Shown piece by piece: positions 1 to 14,712 of a DNA stretch of 64,000 bases. Source of the DNA: Torymus aiolomorphi (Eukaryota; Arthropoda; Insecta; Hymenoptera; Torymidae); assembly GCA_036365515.1 (NCBI GenBank), contig CM070873.1, positions 262,138,075 through 262,202,074 on the forward strand. Reading direction: 5' to 3'. Within the stretch, counting starts at the first letter, position 1; each line of letters begins with the position of its first letter. The notes below the pieces were generated by a model. That model did not search any database and was not told the origin of the DNA. It saw nothing but the letters and a program-made list of their open reading frames with translations. A program made the translations under genes and the position numbers.

Positions 1-195
1 ATTGCGGAAACGCCGCCGCCGGTTTTTGAGAAAGCCCGGTGTATCTGTCGATATTTAGGTGCTGCCCCTGTGTCTGTGTGTACAAGAGCGACGAAAGTGA
101 CAAAACAATGCGGCGCGTGCGCTTGAGATGACAATCGTAAGCTCCAGCGGCAATGGTGCTGGTGTATACTCTGTACACACAATCAGATCGAGCTG

Positions 196-213
196 TATAT
201 ATATATATATATA
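196..213. repeat. (TA)n microsatellite
   Basis: Nine TA dinucleotides in a row, part of the general simple-repeat load of the window. Confidence 0.9.
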
Positions 214-474
214 CCCATTCGCCGGCTCTCGAATATTGGTGAATATTTTAGATCTGATATTTCTGCGCTGAATAGCACATGCACACACACTAAGCGCACC
301 GATGATTTATCTTTATTGAAGGCCTTTTTTCCGTGTAAACCGTCGCGCGGATTTTATAATGGGATTTTTCCCCTTTGTTTTTCGCGCAAGCGAGCAAGCG
401 AACTTGCCCGGAATGCGCGTTTTTTCAGTCGGCGAGTCGTGAGAAACTCGCGATGCCATTGTCTTTAGGTAGAT

Positions 475-500
475 AGAGAGAGAGAGAGAGACAGAGAGAC
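475..500. repeat. (GA)n microsatellite, slightly interrupted
   Basis: A short purine tract of GA units with one CA interruption. Confidence 0.85.
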
Positions 501-3500
501 TTTGACATTTGAGAAAAATGTAGTTTGAAATCTCGAGTCGCGCTCATTTTTACGGTGACATGCGACGATAGTTTCGCGCGCACGTTTGTTATATAATATG
601 TATAGGATTATGTTTCTCATGGACGACAATAATATTTTCATCGCGCTAAATCCATCGATAAAACTTTTAATTGAAATCTTTAATGATCAAGTGTGTCTCT
701 TCTCTCTCGCGCGATCGGTAATGTAATTAAGATACAACGATTCTCTTTTTTTCCTACATATCGCCTGCAGCATATCAGATTCGATGCAATTTTTCCCTTT
801 CCGACGTAATTACGAATGACTCTGTGTAATTTCTTCTTTTTCTCTCCGTATCTCCGCGCGGTAAAACGATTCCGCCATAAATTACGTAATTTGCATAGGA
901 AAAAATTACTTTTCAACAAACATCCACGTGTATCAGTCCGACTCTGCGACTCGCCACTGGGCTGTTATAAATCAAAAAATCTCTACTAGCAGGGTCGCAG
1001 CTAAAAGCCCCCGCGAATGATTAACGCGATACCTTTGTATTATTGACGGGTTGCCGCACAGGCGGGCCCACCACTCAAATAAATAAATAATCCAGCGCGT
1101 TTCACGCGCCCACCGAGCGTTTCTTTTTTGAAAGGGGTAATAAAAAGTAGGCTTTACGGCACGCGTCGACGGCTGTCCCGTAGGTCGCCAATCAAACCGA
1201 TCAATTTCACGTATATGCACAAGCGCACACATACAGACACACACATATACTACTAGTCTGGGCACTGTCATAATAACGGCCGGGTCATTAAATTGTAATA
1301 GTAGGCGATTCGCGCGCGCGCTCACTCGCTCACCGCGCGTAAAAGTAGCCATTAAGAGAGAGCACCGTTGCACTTGAGCGAGGAGGAAAGTCCTCGTCGT
1401 CGCGGCTTTCGGTGAAAACGACGGCGAAACGGGACTCTCTCGTTGCGCGGAGACACCACATATATGCGATTATTGCGACTGCGACGGTAGAGGGAAAAGC
1501 ACGAGGAGAGCGACGTGTGTGTGACGGCTGAATCGTGAGCCGCCGCGGCGTGCGCTCGATTATTCCCCTAATCGGCGATTAGTCTCGCGGCCGACGACGG
1601 CTCTATTAATGCGAGGACGGTGATTAGCGCACACGTGGAAGTGCACCGCGAGCGCGACTGCTCATTAGAGTCAAGTATATCGGGTCGCGGCAACGTAAGA
1701 GGTTTCGTTTGCTGGCTGTGTGTGTATTGCGCGCGGGATTGCCCGTTGAATATTCATATTGTAATTACGGAAAAGTGTATATATGTATATATAGGTTGGA
1801 CGGATGGGAGAAAAAAAAATGCCGATTGGAGGTATATTACTGGGTCGTGTATCATTTCTAATTTAGCGTTGAGTATGCGAGTAGTATAAGTGCCCTGCAG
1901 GTGCTGATATTAAAGTTTAGGTCGGTCGTATATCCGCGTGATATTAACAGGGCGAAATAACTGCTAACCTGTTCCTCGTCATCGTGTGTGTATTGAGTGG
2001 TATTTTTGGTCCGCGATCGGTAGTTATTTCTCATTATTATCTAGGTAGAACTGCGTTCCGCTCGTGTTTTCAGAAAATTTTTAACTCGATTATAGCGTCG
2101 AAAGAAAAATGGATGTCGAAATCAATCTGGAGCGCAGCAGCTCTCGCGAGTACAATGAAGAAATGAAAATCAATTGCTTGCTATATAAGCATTCAATAAC
2201 TTTCAATGAGAGTTCTTTAGTTCATACGTTTATTCAAAGTGTGTATGCGGTGCTCGAGTAGAATACGAGTGCGTGCATGTGTGCTTACCATTCGCGCTTT
2301 ATTAATTAATTTCTGAATAAAAGTAGTTTATACTATAACAATGAACGTGTTTGATTTGTTTGACTGCACAAAGAGCCCTGCCACGTGTATATTACTGCAA
2401 CATCGAATAAAGCATTCGATTCTGTATAAATCAGAGATCCACGCAGCTCCAAAAAACCACACGCAAAAACGCTAAAAATTATCACCCTCGGTTCAACAGC
2501 CAGCACATTGTACGCGCGCGCGTTCATCATCGTTCTCGGGGCGATTAGTTTTTGTCGTTTCCGCGAATCGATTCTTTTTTTACCTCCCATCCGTCGTCTG
2601 GCGGCCAATAAAGCATACGAGCTTCGATTTCACTTTCCGCAACGACGCACAAACAAGGACATTAGTTAGCAGCCCCGGAACCTAGCGCGCCGCGCGCGGA
2701 AGATGCAGCGGCGCGGAGATTTGTCGTCGCGACGGAGATACTTTACATAACTCAAGCTATACATTCCCCATAACACACGTTATTATAGCTTTCAGCTTGT
2801 TTCATTTTTACGTGCCCAATAAAACTACCTGCTCTATCCTAACATTATACAGCCTGCCTCTCTCCGCATAACCCCCGCCGAAGCTAAAAAAGTTTAGATA
2901 TGAAAATAGCGAAAAATGACGATGCGATTCTCGAAAGCTTATATATGTATGTATATATAATGGTATAAAAGACGATAATAGTGCGCTCTCTGCTCCTCCG
3001 TTTGATATACACGCGATCGGCCGGCGTAAATCGTGCCGCAAAACATCGCAGAAGCGCAGCAGCGTCGAGCTAGCCAACAGGCCAACAATACAAGCGGCGG
3101 CCGATTAGTTTATTCCCCGACGAGCGATAGAGCTTCTCTTTCTCTCCTTTTGTCCCTCTTCCTCCTCCGCCGCCACGCGAATAGGCTTTTATTAAAGAGC
3201 ATCGAACGAGCCTATGCTTCGGGAGCCTCTCCTCCGCCGCGTGCTTAGGTCGTCGCCGTCTGTAAGCCACGGCTAATGCACACACATATACACACACAGA
3301 CACGGGAGTTATTTACGCGTCTCTCTTGCAGCGTTGCCGCGCGCGCAAAAGGGGACTCTCGCGGAATTGTTGCGCGTCCGCGATGGCTCGCGTTACGTAA
3401 GGCCTTCTGTCTCTCTGTGTGTATGTATGTATTGAATAATTTCTTTTTCCACTGTGCGTATACGCGCGTATACATACACAGAGAGCGATGCGATTTAATG

Positions 3501-4530
3501 ACTCGGCTGACTGTTTTCTCTCCGCGCGTGTACGTGTTCGCTCGCTCGTTTCGATCCCGCAGCTTTTGGGTCCGCGCGAGACATATCCATTGCGAAATGA
3601 TCGCGCGCGGCGCGGCGACAAAATGGGGGATTGGCCCTATGGGTCTGCAATTTGTCGATCGAAGAGAGAGCGAGAGAGAATTAATTGCCGCGCCGAGTCG
3701 CGAAGGAGATTACAGTCTCTCTACTCCGAGAGGAGCAGAGAGGTCGAGTAATGCGCTGCACGCACCTATCCGCGGGGACCTTTTTTCGCCTTAAAAGGAT
3801 TAGAATAGCGACCGGGATTTTTTTTTCAACCGACTCACTGGCGCACTGGCGAGGTAGTAACCACACTGCATGGGTTTCTATATAAGCGATAAAAGCCCCG
3901 CGCGTGCGCGAGGTCTAATTTATGGCTTCTTAATTAATGTTTAGAATTCAGCGAGTGTACGCATACAGACCGGGAGAGAGATCTCATTGCTTGCATAAGT
4001 TTTATTATAATTATTAGTATGGTTTATTATAAATTATTTAACGCGCTTTTCAATTTGCTTATCGGCTGCGCCCGATCGAGTGCGCGCAAGAGAGATGATC
4101 ATAAATCTGCGATAGCAATCTTATAAGTCATAAAGATTATTACATGTAAATTAATAGCGCTCGGAACAAAGACCCGTGCAAGTGCACATGCATATCTGTA
4201 TGTACACCAAGAAAAGAAGAAAACTGAAATTTTAATTCCATAGCGGGAATAGACAGAGAGATCGCAGGTATGTAACAAAAACAGGTGGAAAGCCGCGCGC
4301 GCGAGGGAAAAATAATTATCCTCGGCCGCTTTGACGAATCAATCATCGCTAGACAATTTTTCCCGATATTTTGTACAAAAAATATCGTACTACAACGGAG
4401 GCGGTTTCTCACGCGCTTTGAAGATCCTTGGACCGAGTGACTCTCTTGTTGCCTATCTCGTGTTTATGGAGCGTATGTGGCAACGCCCCACGCCGATAAT
4501 CTCGTGTGCGCATGTGTGCGTTGCCGCACC

Positions 4531-4538
4531 GAGAGAGA

Positions 4539-4619
<81 letters not shown>
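4531..4619. repeat. (GA)n microsatellite, about 44 units
   Basis: A tract of GA units interrupted twice by a single CA. It produces Arg-Glu or Leu-Ser open frames on the two strands, which are artefacts. Long GA tracts can bind GAGA-type factors and can form triplex DNA; either role is only a possibility here. Confidence 0.95.
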
Positions 4620-4621
<2 letters not shown>

Positions 4622-6789
4622 TCATGTGCGCACGGCGCGTCCATGTGCGGCGTAACTATGCATCATGCGCGCGACGGATACTGAGTGCAGCCTGTAGATA
4701 TATACAGGCGCATGGGTGGCTCCGCTGGCGAGGCTCGATGTATAAATTTAGAAGTTCTATGTTTAGATAAAAAACGGAGAGTACAATTTTTAGCTGTTTG
4801 TAATGCGATGGTGATGGTGTAAGAAGTATTTTTTTCTTGAACAAGAATCTTTTTTATTATTTTACAGAGATTGATTAATTTCAATTCGCAATTCGCAAAT
4901 TTAATGAATTAAACAAAGCTGCAAATGAATGTTTCTCAAAGACTGGTTATGCAATTTTTTACACTATTATTTATCTTTTATATCGTATCTCTTTGTAATT
5001 AATTTTTTATGAACACATCTATCATTCTCTATTTACATGTATCGATACGATCATATATAGATATCCCTCGTAATAAAATTTTGCACCGAGCCGCTGACGC
5101 GATAACATTTTTCAGAACCCAAACCATTACGTCCCGGTCATTTATCAACGCAATAAACACATTACTTCATTCGGCTTTATTTCATTTTAGAACTGCACGC
5201 CCGGGAATTAATCGTCGGCTCTCCGCCACAACTCGTCGCCCGTGCGTGTGTATGTGCACGCGTACGTGTGCACTAATTCCCCGTGTAAACGATCCGAGGC
5301 ATCGATACGCGTGCACGCGAAATATGCCTTCGGCACGCGCGATGCTATATATACACACAGGCAGACCCTCTCGAACGCTCGAGCATTAAATCGAGACTCC
5401 GGCGCGATGTATATCTACCTATATACCAATACCTCTTTCGCTGGAAATTCGCGCCCCATTCCGCAAACTCGCGAATTCCGCGCGCGCTCGCGCTCTAACC
5501 CGGACACTTTCGATACAAATTTTATGAGCACGCGCCATGCATTTGATTCGAATAGAATTCCGCGTGTTCGAGAGCTAATCGTCGCCGGGCGCGCGTATAA
5601 TTTTGGTCGCTGGTGAGAGAGGAAAGAAAAAACGAGGCTCGTGGCTCTCGGGTTACGTGTGCACCATACGTGCCCGCCATAAAGCGTGATAAATATCCAC
5701 GCGTGAAATATATGTGCGATTGATATAGCAAGTGAGCACATTCGTGTGTGCGACTCTGCCAATTGTGTAATAATTAATCGCGCGAATATCGCGCCCACTG
5801 CGATTTATCGACCGATTCATGGATGCATGTATACGTTTTCATCCAAGCGCGTCGACGAGAGGTACTTTGGCGCAGACAGACGTGTCCGTTCAATGAGGAC
5901 AGTTTTTCCGCGCGTGCGCGCGTGTGTTTTTACGGCTGGCTTTTCTTTGATGTTTAGCAAAAACATGCTGGCTATACTGCGATTATTTAAATGAATTATG
6001 GATGATTTTTACGGCTCGGCTATAAGTTGCGAAAACTCGCGCGAGCGTTCCGTAAAATTCGTATGCAAAATTTTTAAGTTCGCGCGCCACGTTGCGTGCG
6101 TTAGGCAAGAATTCCGTTTTATCTCCCGACAATGCCAATATGGCCGATTGCACACGACACCTCGGTTGATTGATGAACGTTCGCGAATTTGTTTTCCCGC
6201 GGCTCGAATTCTATTGGCCGCGCACGCTCTTTAAATAAAAACACACAGACACACACGCACACTGACAGGCCGCTGATATACTCGACGCGGCACAATGGAT
6301 GGATATGTATTATATATACTAAAAGCCGGGCCTTGTTAGACACGTTAATTCATCGGCCGGGCTAATAGCTGCGCATTTCTCATTGTCGAAACGCATGCAA
6401 TTCTCTCGCGACAAAATTGCAGGATCACGGACTCGCCGGGAATATCCATTAGCCGTTTATCTCGATACACGCGCGCGCGAGCCCAGCGCGAAATCGTTTG
6501 AATTATTGTTCGCCTATACATCGCGAGACGAAGAAAAAATTTGAGGAAAAAAGAGCCGGAGATAATAAATAATACAGCATCGTTCGCGATTCAATACGTG
6601 CTATACGTGTACAGTGTAGTTCCAGCCTGGCATATATGAGAAATCAGATTCGAGAGAAGGAGAGAAGAGAATAAGGCGGGAGAGAGAGGGAGAGATAAGC
6701 CTGGGGGCACGTGTGTCTGGGGCCGGGTAATAAAGAGAGGAAAGCGAGAGTGCAAGACTTCGGAGCGTTTAAATAAGAGAATCGTTTAG

Positions 6790-6839
6790 TCTCTCCGTCT
6801 CCCTCTCTCTCTCCCTCTCTCTCTCGCTCTTTCTCTCTC
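6790..6839. repeat. CT-rich low-complexity tract
   Basis: A pyrimidine tract of CT and CCT units. About 110 bases upstream (6655-6695) lies a GA-rich tract, so the two could pair in a transcript. Confidence 0.8.
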
Positions 6840-9770
6840 GGGAAGATCTTACGCGATCTCGAAAGACTCTAGAAGCAGCAAGCAGCTCTCAAGGGGTTAA
6901 TGAAGCTCGCGCTCTCGCTTGTGCAACTCTCTCCTTACACCGACTCGCCTTGAGGTGTCGTTAAGTACCCACCGCGTATATATACCTATATCTGCACTAA
7001 AAGCGTTTACAAACGCGCCATAAGGTGCAGCTTATACATATATACGAATCTACGAGAAATCTTCGAGTGTGTACACGCGCACGCGGCTGGCATTGTCGTG
7101 TCTCTCTGTTGCTTTTAAAAAAAAGCGATAGCCACGTATCGTCGTTCCTCCGCGACAGCAGCAGCAGCAGACCTTCGATCTATTCTCCGTGCGCACGCTG
7201 CTACTGCTGCGTTTATCCGAGGCGCGCGTTAATAGTTACACACTGTTGCTGCTGCACTTGTGCAGTACGGCCACGGTGTGGCTGGTCGCATTTCGCAGTC
7301 CAGCCGCGCGCATCCCCGCGGTGTCGCAATCCAGAGAGAGAAAGATACATGCGCACGTTGTCGATCGTATATATACACGCGCACAGGTGCATGTGCATAG
7401 GATGGAGAAACTATTGTAAGGGCAAGCGATTGCGCATGCGACGCGTGTGCGTCGGAACTAATGCTGCACCACTCGCGTGTCGAAGTATACATACTTCTGT
7501 CACGCGGTGCGGATCGCGATAAGGTCGCCGTTTTAGAAACGCGCCGTTTAAGCAAACGCGGATAGGACGGACAGGAGAATCAATAGGACGAGTTAATTGA
7601 AATTCTATGAATACGTATTGAGCGAGGCGGGAGAAGGAGATAGAACGAGTATGAGAAACGATAATGCGTGCGTCGAGGCCTGCTCGAAGACTAGATGGAT
7701 TCCGACTTGTTTATATGCACACATACGCGCGACTACTCGCGAGCTTAGGCCCTACATCATACGGGATTTCGCTCGCGCCTGAGCGGCAAGATCGTAAAGC
7801 TGTTGTACGTGCGCGCGCGCGAGTGTATTATACGTGACGTGTTGAGATTAGGTGCTATAGGAGGTGCGAAGAAAGGCACATCGCGCGCGTGAAGCCGACA
7901 GGTGGAAATCAGCTATATTGTCTCGTCTTTATTTTTCTCCCCTTGGAAATACTTTAATTACGGAGAGTTGCGCGTGCAGCCGTCCAGTATATGTATATAT
8001 ACGCCTGGTTAAACAGAATTAATTCGATGCACTGTAAATATTACGCGCGCGCGCGCAGCTTTCATCGCCGGCTCGTCAAGCCACGGCTACACGGCGCGAG
8101 TTTCGAAAGTTTCGCAGCCTCGTTAACGTCTAGCGCGCGAGCGACAGAGAGACAACGACCGATAATGAATAAACAATACGCTTCACCCGTTTAATATATA
8201 CCTGACACAGTTACAATCGCTCGCGGTTATCGGCAACGTCGCGTCGTGAGTCAGAGAGAAAAAAATTGTTATTCATTAATTTGATGAATTACCAACGCAT
8301 AGCATCGGAATCCCAGTGAGGCGTAAAAAAAATTTTAAAAGTGTTCCTCGAAATGTTGATCGCGGTTCATTAAACATAGCGGCGGTCATCCGTGTGTGCT
8401 CTCTCAAGGACGACGTACGCGAAGAAGTAAGTGTACGTATGTGTGTATATATATATACTAATGTTTGTTTATCTACGCGGCTGTCCAATTGACGCATCGC
8501 GCCGCGCGTGTGTACACCGGCTTCATTCACACCTTATTCTTCGTCGTTCGTTTTCACTGCGGTAGCAGCAAAAAGAAATACCAAAAGCCGTTAAAAACGT
8601 GTCCTTCGCCGAGGTCTTCCATTTGCGAAAAGATCGCAGGCACGTTCATCCTTTATTCTCTCATGAACGCGCATGAATTCACGCGGCTCGATAAGCAATC
8701 TCGGAAAGGCGCTAATGGTCCTTTTTTCCTCCGCGCGTATTGCACGCTCGAAAATATAATACGCATCTCGACACTTTTACTTTTCGAGCTACACCTTCGC
8801 GCCGCGTAATACTCGAAACCCGAAGCATGCGCGCGCACTGAAAGAATCGGCAACGATTAGCCGCCCGGCGAAAAAACACGAGACAGATAGATTTATCGTT
8901 GGACTCTTATATACATCCGATACTAGCGCCCCCGCGCACAGGGAATGATGCATTGCGGTTCCCCGCGCGCTAATACTCGCGGTAGCATCCTCCCAAATTG
9001 CTTCCTTGCTCGTACTCCCTCTCCCCTGAGGATGAAAACAAAAATGAGAGAACGGATCGAAAAAAGTCACGGTAGCTAATACGATCTCGGATGAGAGAAG
9101 ATGCTTCTCGTGTTGTACGCCCGCGGAGCCCGGCTACCCCTTTTCGGTTATTAATAACGCCGGGCCCCTTCGGCCGAGTAATCGCTCCCGCGTGCGGCGA
9201 ATCATATTCCGGGAGAGAGATAGATGGTCGCGGCGATGATCGCGCTCTTTCGATCTGCGCGAAGCATGATTAATTTCCTGGCTTATCGCGCGCTCGTGCG
9301 CTCGCCCTCGTGTGTTTAGGACACGGCCAATATATATTTTCGGGAACGCGTGGTTCGCTTGAATAATGGCACTTAAGTAGACAGAAAAATTGCCTCTGCT
9401 CGGTCGTGGAGGGAGTTTGAAAACTTTTGCGCGCGGCGCGGCCTTGCATTAATCATAATTTGTAGGAACGTGCTAAAAGCGCGCGGGCGTCTGATTTATG
9501 CACTTTTTCGAGGTGGGAATAATTTCGTGGTGGAAAAGATATTTTACGGTCTGACGATGTTTCTGGATCTGTATATATATATTTTTACGGTGTAATAGGA
9601 ATTGTCATTAGGATGGCGCGGGTGAGGTTTCATTTTGCTCTTATTTTGCGGGGGATTGTATTGTGCGGTGATTAATTTTGCCGGTTTTTATTTTGATTGC
9701 GCACAATTGCTTTGCCTCGTATATCTTTTCGGCTTATGCACTTGACTAATATTTATTTCTGCATATCTCG

Positions 9771-10250
9771 TGTGTCCCGAAAGTAAATTTTAAAAGTTAA
9801 AGTACATAAATTTGTATTAACCTAATTATTTTGAAGCTAGCAAATATAAATTATAATATTTTAATTTAATTGGAGTAAAGCAATTCGCTTATCTTTTTTT
9901 TTATTTATCCATTTTTTTTTTATTTTTTATCCAATTACTTATCTACATGTAAAATTGAATATTTTAATGTAGTTCATTTTTCATTTAAATTCAAAATTTC
10001 TTCATTTCAAAGATTCCAACTATCAAACATTAACATTTGATATAAATGTGTTTTGACTAAAATCAATTACAACCCAAGGTAAGCGTCCCATATTAGATGC
10101 TCCCTTAAGAATGGTCCCAGTAGATAGATGTATCCATGTACTAGTATTATTCTTAAGGTATCCAGGTACTGGGCCGCCTACCTCATCAATCTTTTTCCTA
10201 ATACTAACAACCCCTCATCAGCTATAAACAAAACCAACGAAATTAATTAT
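9771..10250. other. AT-rich island, no supported gene
   Basis: The base composition switches abruptly from CpG-rich to AT-rich. The minus strand is open stop-to-stop for 63 codons at 10,023-10,214, and the plus strand has a 117-codon frame from 10,128. They overlap, neither shows a known domain, and I call neither. A decayed mobile element is possible. Confidence 0.4.
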
Positions 10251-10800
10251 ACCACCGATTCTTCCAACCCACTCCCAATAACCACCTGCTGCAGAGAACA
10301 AAGCCAGCTCAATACTCGCCTCAGGCAAGTTTCGTTTGGTTTCGTTTCACCGCAACACGCATCATCGCTATACCCGCACACCTCCGTCCCTCTCTCGAGG
10401 ATGTATCGGGAGAGGCGCTGCTGCTGGAACGCGGTTGACACGATTAAAGCCGAAGCCGTCGTCAATCTCTCCCCATGTTGAGCGCCAAGGACGCCGCCGC
10501 CGCCGCTGAGACGACGCGCGACGCATACACCACGCACGGCGCGATGCGCGATTGCTCTATGTAGACTCCACCTGCGCGACTTTCCAGAGCCGCGCAGGCT
10601 CGGACTTTCACGAGGAAAGGATTATTTTTGCGTCGCTGGCGGAGTGTTGTGACAGAGATGTGTGCGACTTTTTTTCTAAGGGTGGGAGAGGAGATGTAGT
10701 TTAGTGTAGTTAGTAGTTGGGTGACACAGTTTGTTCTGTTGGTACTGCGAACATGTGGAGATGGAATGAGAAGTGAGGTTTTTCTTAGTTTCAATTGGTC

Positions 10801-11290
10801 GATTATATTTGTAAGGGAAGATTACATGTTTATTAAAAAAAAAAAAATTGATGAATATAATTAGCGACAACAAATACATAGTTTGAAAAATATAATTTTA
10901 TATATTAATAATAACGTTAAAATTATGTACACTAATAAATTATGCATGAAGTTACGTTTTTATTTGTTCTAAAATATATTCTGATTTATGTCAGCAAGTC
11001 TGAGGTATATTTAAAAATGTATGATGTAATGTACATATATACGTCGTGCATAATATTTAAAATATGCTGAGTAAATAGCCAACGCTTTTTTCCTTCACAA
11101 ATATTTAAAAACTACATATTTTCGAAAAATTCATCGTATTTTTCTCTGTAACTATTCCCCAATTTCGCCTACCACTCAACAATAATACACCAACAATTCA
11201 GCACCGCTTATTTCCTTTTTTTCGAAATACCCCTTTCAAATTGTCACTGACATTCAACCGCTCTTCCTCCCGTGTGCGTCTAAAAAAAAG
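10801..11290. other. AT-rich non-coding stretch
   Basis: AT-rich sequence starting near an A12 run at about 10,835. No coding potential, inverted repeats or RNA gene features seen. Confidence 0.5.
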
Positions 11291-11887
11291 AAGTCATATA
11301 TACACGCGTCACGGCGAGCCTCTAATTTTCGCGAAACACGGAAATTACAGTTACAGCTAGATAAAATACGACGCGCAGCGGCGCGCGACATAAGTATGTC
11401 GCTTTCGGATCCGCGCGCAATTAGAGCGGAACTCTGTTGCGCGAATTATCTTTTACATATATGTGCTCCACCTCTCCTTCTCTCTCTAGTCTACTGTTCC
11501 GTGAACCTTTATCACTGCCAATAATTTCGCGATAGCTATTTGCATTCAACCGCGTATGCGCACACACTTTCCCGTTTACGATAAAGCGAGATTCCGGACC
11601 GAAGGTGTTTTATCGCCGGCATCAAGGTCGCATGCGCGTGTGCGAGTGTAAGTGATCTTTAATATTGTTTTCACGCGCGAGAGCGTAATAATCCCGACGC
11701 ACTTAATGCAAAAATATGGTACAGCCGATGGCATCTCGAGGATATGTGCGCTATTTAACTTGTAAATATTGACAAATCGAATAATCTCCATACTGTCCCA
11801 TTGAATTACACTCACATAACTTCTCGCACACGTGTTGTTATTCGAACTCCTCCCGTTTTTCAAGCATTTCTGAAATAACCTCCTCCA

Positions 11888-11932
<45 letters not shown>

Positions 11933-12360
11933 TACATCTTGGGTAAACACACCACCTCTTCGGGTAGAAAACTCGCGCGTGCGTACGGCTCTGAAAAACA
12001 TACGTGACCACTGCCACCGCGACGCGCGAAATACACGTCAAAGTGCCAAGAGCGCACACAGCCGAGAGAAGTCGCACTACCCGCGTAGAATTCGCAAGGT
12101 ATATAGGTTTTTCTCGCATTTCTCTCGCTCTCTCTTTCGCGGACGCTTCGATCTCGCCTCGTGTCGCGCACGCACTTTTCTCAAGGCCTGACGGAGATTA
12201 TAAAAGTGCGCGCCGCCCGAGAGTGCAGGCATTCTTATGCTAATTTCGTATGTGCGCACGCGCGTGCGTTCATTGTGTCCCAGCGGGGGCTAATCATGGC
12301 CGGTGTGTATCGGTTCTTCTTCCTCGCGCGTTCATTCGCGACGCCTCGATTGACGTAACA
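11291..12360. other. CpG-rich non-coding stretch
   Basis: CpG-rich sequence around a CA microsatellite. The overlapping minus-strand open frames here run through the CA repeat as Cys-Val repeats and are not genes. Confidence 0.5.
11888..11929. repeat. (CA)21 microsatellite
   Basis: An uninterrupted CA tract of about 42 bases. Confidence 0.95.
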
Positions 12361-13430
12361 GGCTCATTTGTAAAGAGACGCTCGATACGAAATAATTCAT
12401 GAAATCCGGCTGGTTTTGGTTAGCGATGGTGTCAAAAAAGTAATTGATTTATTTTATTTCATCTCGTGTGCTTTAGAGCGTCTTTTTACCTTTGATTTTT
12501 TATGGATAGTTAAAGTCGAATGAGCGAAAAAGGCAGCAGTAGGCTTTGGACAGATGATACTTTGTGTGAGGTATGTGCGAGCAAAACCATTGCATTGTTT
12601 GCTTCCTATGGAGACTCAAGCGAATAAGGAATTCTCGCGCGCTTCTTGTCGATCGATGTATTAGTCATCGGTTCTTTGAATGCTAACCGACTTTAACATC
12701 TTTATTTCGCCCAGATAAACTTGATCAAGGAACTCTGTCGATATTCCGTCCTCGATCGCAAATGTGGAATATAGTAATTTGCTTGCTTCGATGCTATAAC
12801 TATACAAATAAATCATTTATCACTGTCTACAGGTTAAAAATACATTGTTTTTCATAGCTGAAGTTTCTTTAAATATATATACATTTTTAACAAATCTCTT
12901 TCTTTAAAGTAATTTTATTCAATAGATTAATGAGGCTTCAGTTTGATTAATATCACTTTATTATGTAATTGATTACGCGGAAAAAGATTGCCTCGTAAAA
13001 ACTTCCAAGAATTTTGTAATGAACATCATCTCGCTTGCGGTACACGTGAATCATAGTCGTATTTAGGAATTACAATTAATGATTAGAATCACTTTACCGT
13101 TTTCTAAAACGCCTTCAATTCAATTTTGAGCGAATGCCAAATTTTTACCCTCTAAAATCAGTTAAAATACAGCTCCTTGAATTTAATACCACAACATCGA
13201 TATTAGAATAAATCATTATCTTACTAGAAAGTTCTGAAATAGCTATTAATTCTTGCGATCCTCGAACTCTCGTTACCTTTGTTATTAATTTTTCCCCAAG
13301 AATTCCTCTTGAGAATTTTAATTAAACAGGCGTATTTTTTCCACGCATTATAATTACTGCGAACGTAATGTTTGCATCTCATAAAAGAGTTTCTCTGAAT
13401 ACACTTTACGACCACATATTTATACTGACC
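12361..13430. other. AT-rich non-coding stretch
   Basis: Lower GC content and few CGCG motifs compared with the flanks. I see no gene, RNA or repeat structure that I can support. Confidence 0.5.
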
Positions 13431-14678
13431 CATGCCAATGTTGGCCGTTTTAATACCTTTTCATTCCCATGGCATTCTATATCCTCCCAACCCGAATTCA
13501 AGTACCTCCAATAACATTGTTTTCACATGTGCCAATGGGACTCTACACACATCACATTTAATCCAGCTCTCCGTCGGGGGTCGGTATCCAACCATACAAA
13601 CACACACATACACGCACACACGGGAGCGATTACTTAACGCTCATTACGTCCTCGTAATCGCTCTTCACGTCCCTTCTCGCACACTATCCGTTTTGAGGTC
13701 GAGTCGCGCGGTGTCAAGGCTGTGCTTATTGTTCGCCAGCGGGGAGTCGCCCTTAGCGCGCGAACCTTCGCCAGAATCCTTGCCATTTCTCCCCGAGGCA
13801 AAAAGCGCCTTTCCCTCTCGATAGCCGCGTGTATAAAAGCAATCGCGCTCGTGCGCGCGGATAGGATATCGCGCGCCATCATCGCATAATGCCCCGCCGT
13901 ACATCATGTGGCAGATCGCGCATATAACCGATCGATGCCTAGCGATAGCGCGCGAGTCTCGTATGGCGTGAAAGCACATACGAAGGCGACGGCGGCAGCG
14001 GTGAGCATTAGACAGCTAATGCGATGGAAAAGTGACCGCGCTTTGACACGAGAGTCATGCGAGCCTCGCGCGTGTGTCTCGCGTGTAAGCAAGTATTATG
14101 AATAGAGATGGGTGGCATGTGTCTGTCGGCGCGTGTGATTGGGAATGACCGTGTCAAAGTGGAGAGAAAGAGAGAAGGTGATGCCTGTCTTTTACGAGCA
14201 CGCGTTGCTCTCTTTGTTGATATTGTAATAAAGGAGCACGTGAGCGCAGGTATCGATGGATATATCCATACAGATACTCGATTGATTTTCGTAATATATA
14301 TATACACACTTTTGACGCTGTACAATTACTCGAGGCTGTACGGGTAAGAAAAATATTTTGATTTTTTATACAGGGAGATACAGGCGCGCAGAACCTGCCA
14401 CGGCGGCAAAAAATAGCACAAAAGCCAAAGAAAATGTACGAATGTTTTTACACTCGGATTTACATAAGAGTCGCGAGCGTACGTACAGAGTATGTACGTA
14501 TGTACGTACGAATGTATGCACTCGCGCACGTCGTTGGATGTGAAAAGCAGATACATAATTCTTTCCTGGGGCGCGTACGGTTCGCTCGGCTCGGCTCGTG
14601 CCGAGTATTCATTCCAATTATCAATGTATTTATGAATGTAGATGCGCATCGATCGATAATAATATACAAAACGTCGTC

Positions 14679-14681
<3 letters not shown>

Positions 14682-14711
<30 letters not shown>

Positions 14712-14712
14712 A
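14682..14712. repeat. Compound (TA)n(TG)n microsatellite
   Basis: About four TA units followed by eleven TG units. Confidence 0.9.

Larger units (their letters stand above)
1..9770. other. CpG-rich non-coding stretch
   Basis: I see no supportable gene here. The sequence is rich in CGCG, GCGCG and ACGCG motifs and broken by short AT-rich pieces and simple repeats. Open frames of 60-170 codons exist on both strands, but they overlap in several frames at once, lack recognisable domains and lack consistent splice sites, so I treat them as chance. The stretch could be intergenic or a 5' intron of the gene at 40-64 kb. The sequence alone does not decide. Confidence 0.6.

Noticed and set aside
3276..3794. 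172-codon plus-strand open frame
   Set aside because: Five other frames overlap it on both strands, composition is Arg-rich from CpG sequence, and there is no recognisable domain.
4331..4684. Arg-Glu repeat protein
   Set aside because: Translation of a GA microsatellite.
10023..10214. Minus-strand stop-to-stop frame of 63 codons with GGPVPGYLKNNTSTW
   Set aside because: Only internal Met, no clear splice acceptor, and overlapped by a 117-codon plus-strand frame. Could be a decayed element but not supportable.
10128..10481. 117-codon plus-strand ATG frame
   Set aside because: No domain, low-complexity stretches, and a frame of this length is expected by chance several times in 64 kb.
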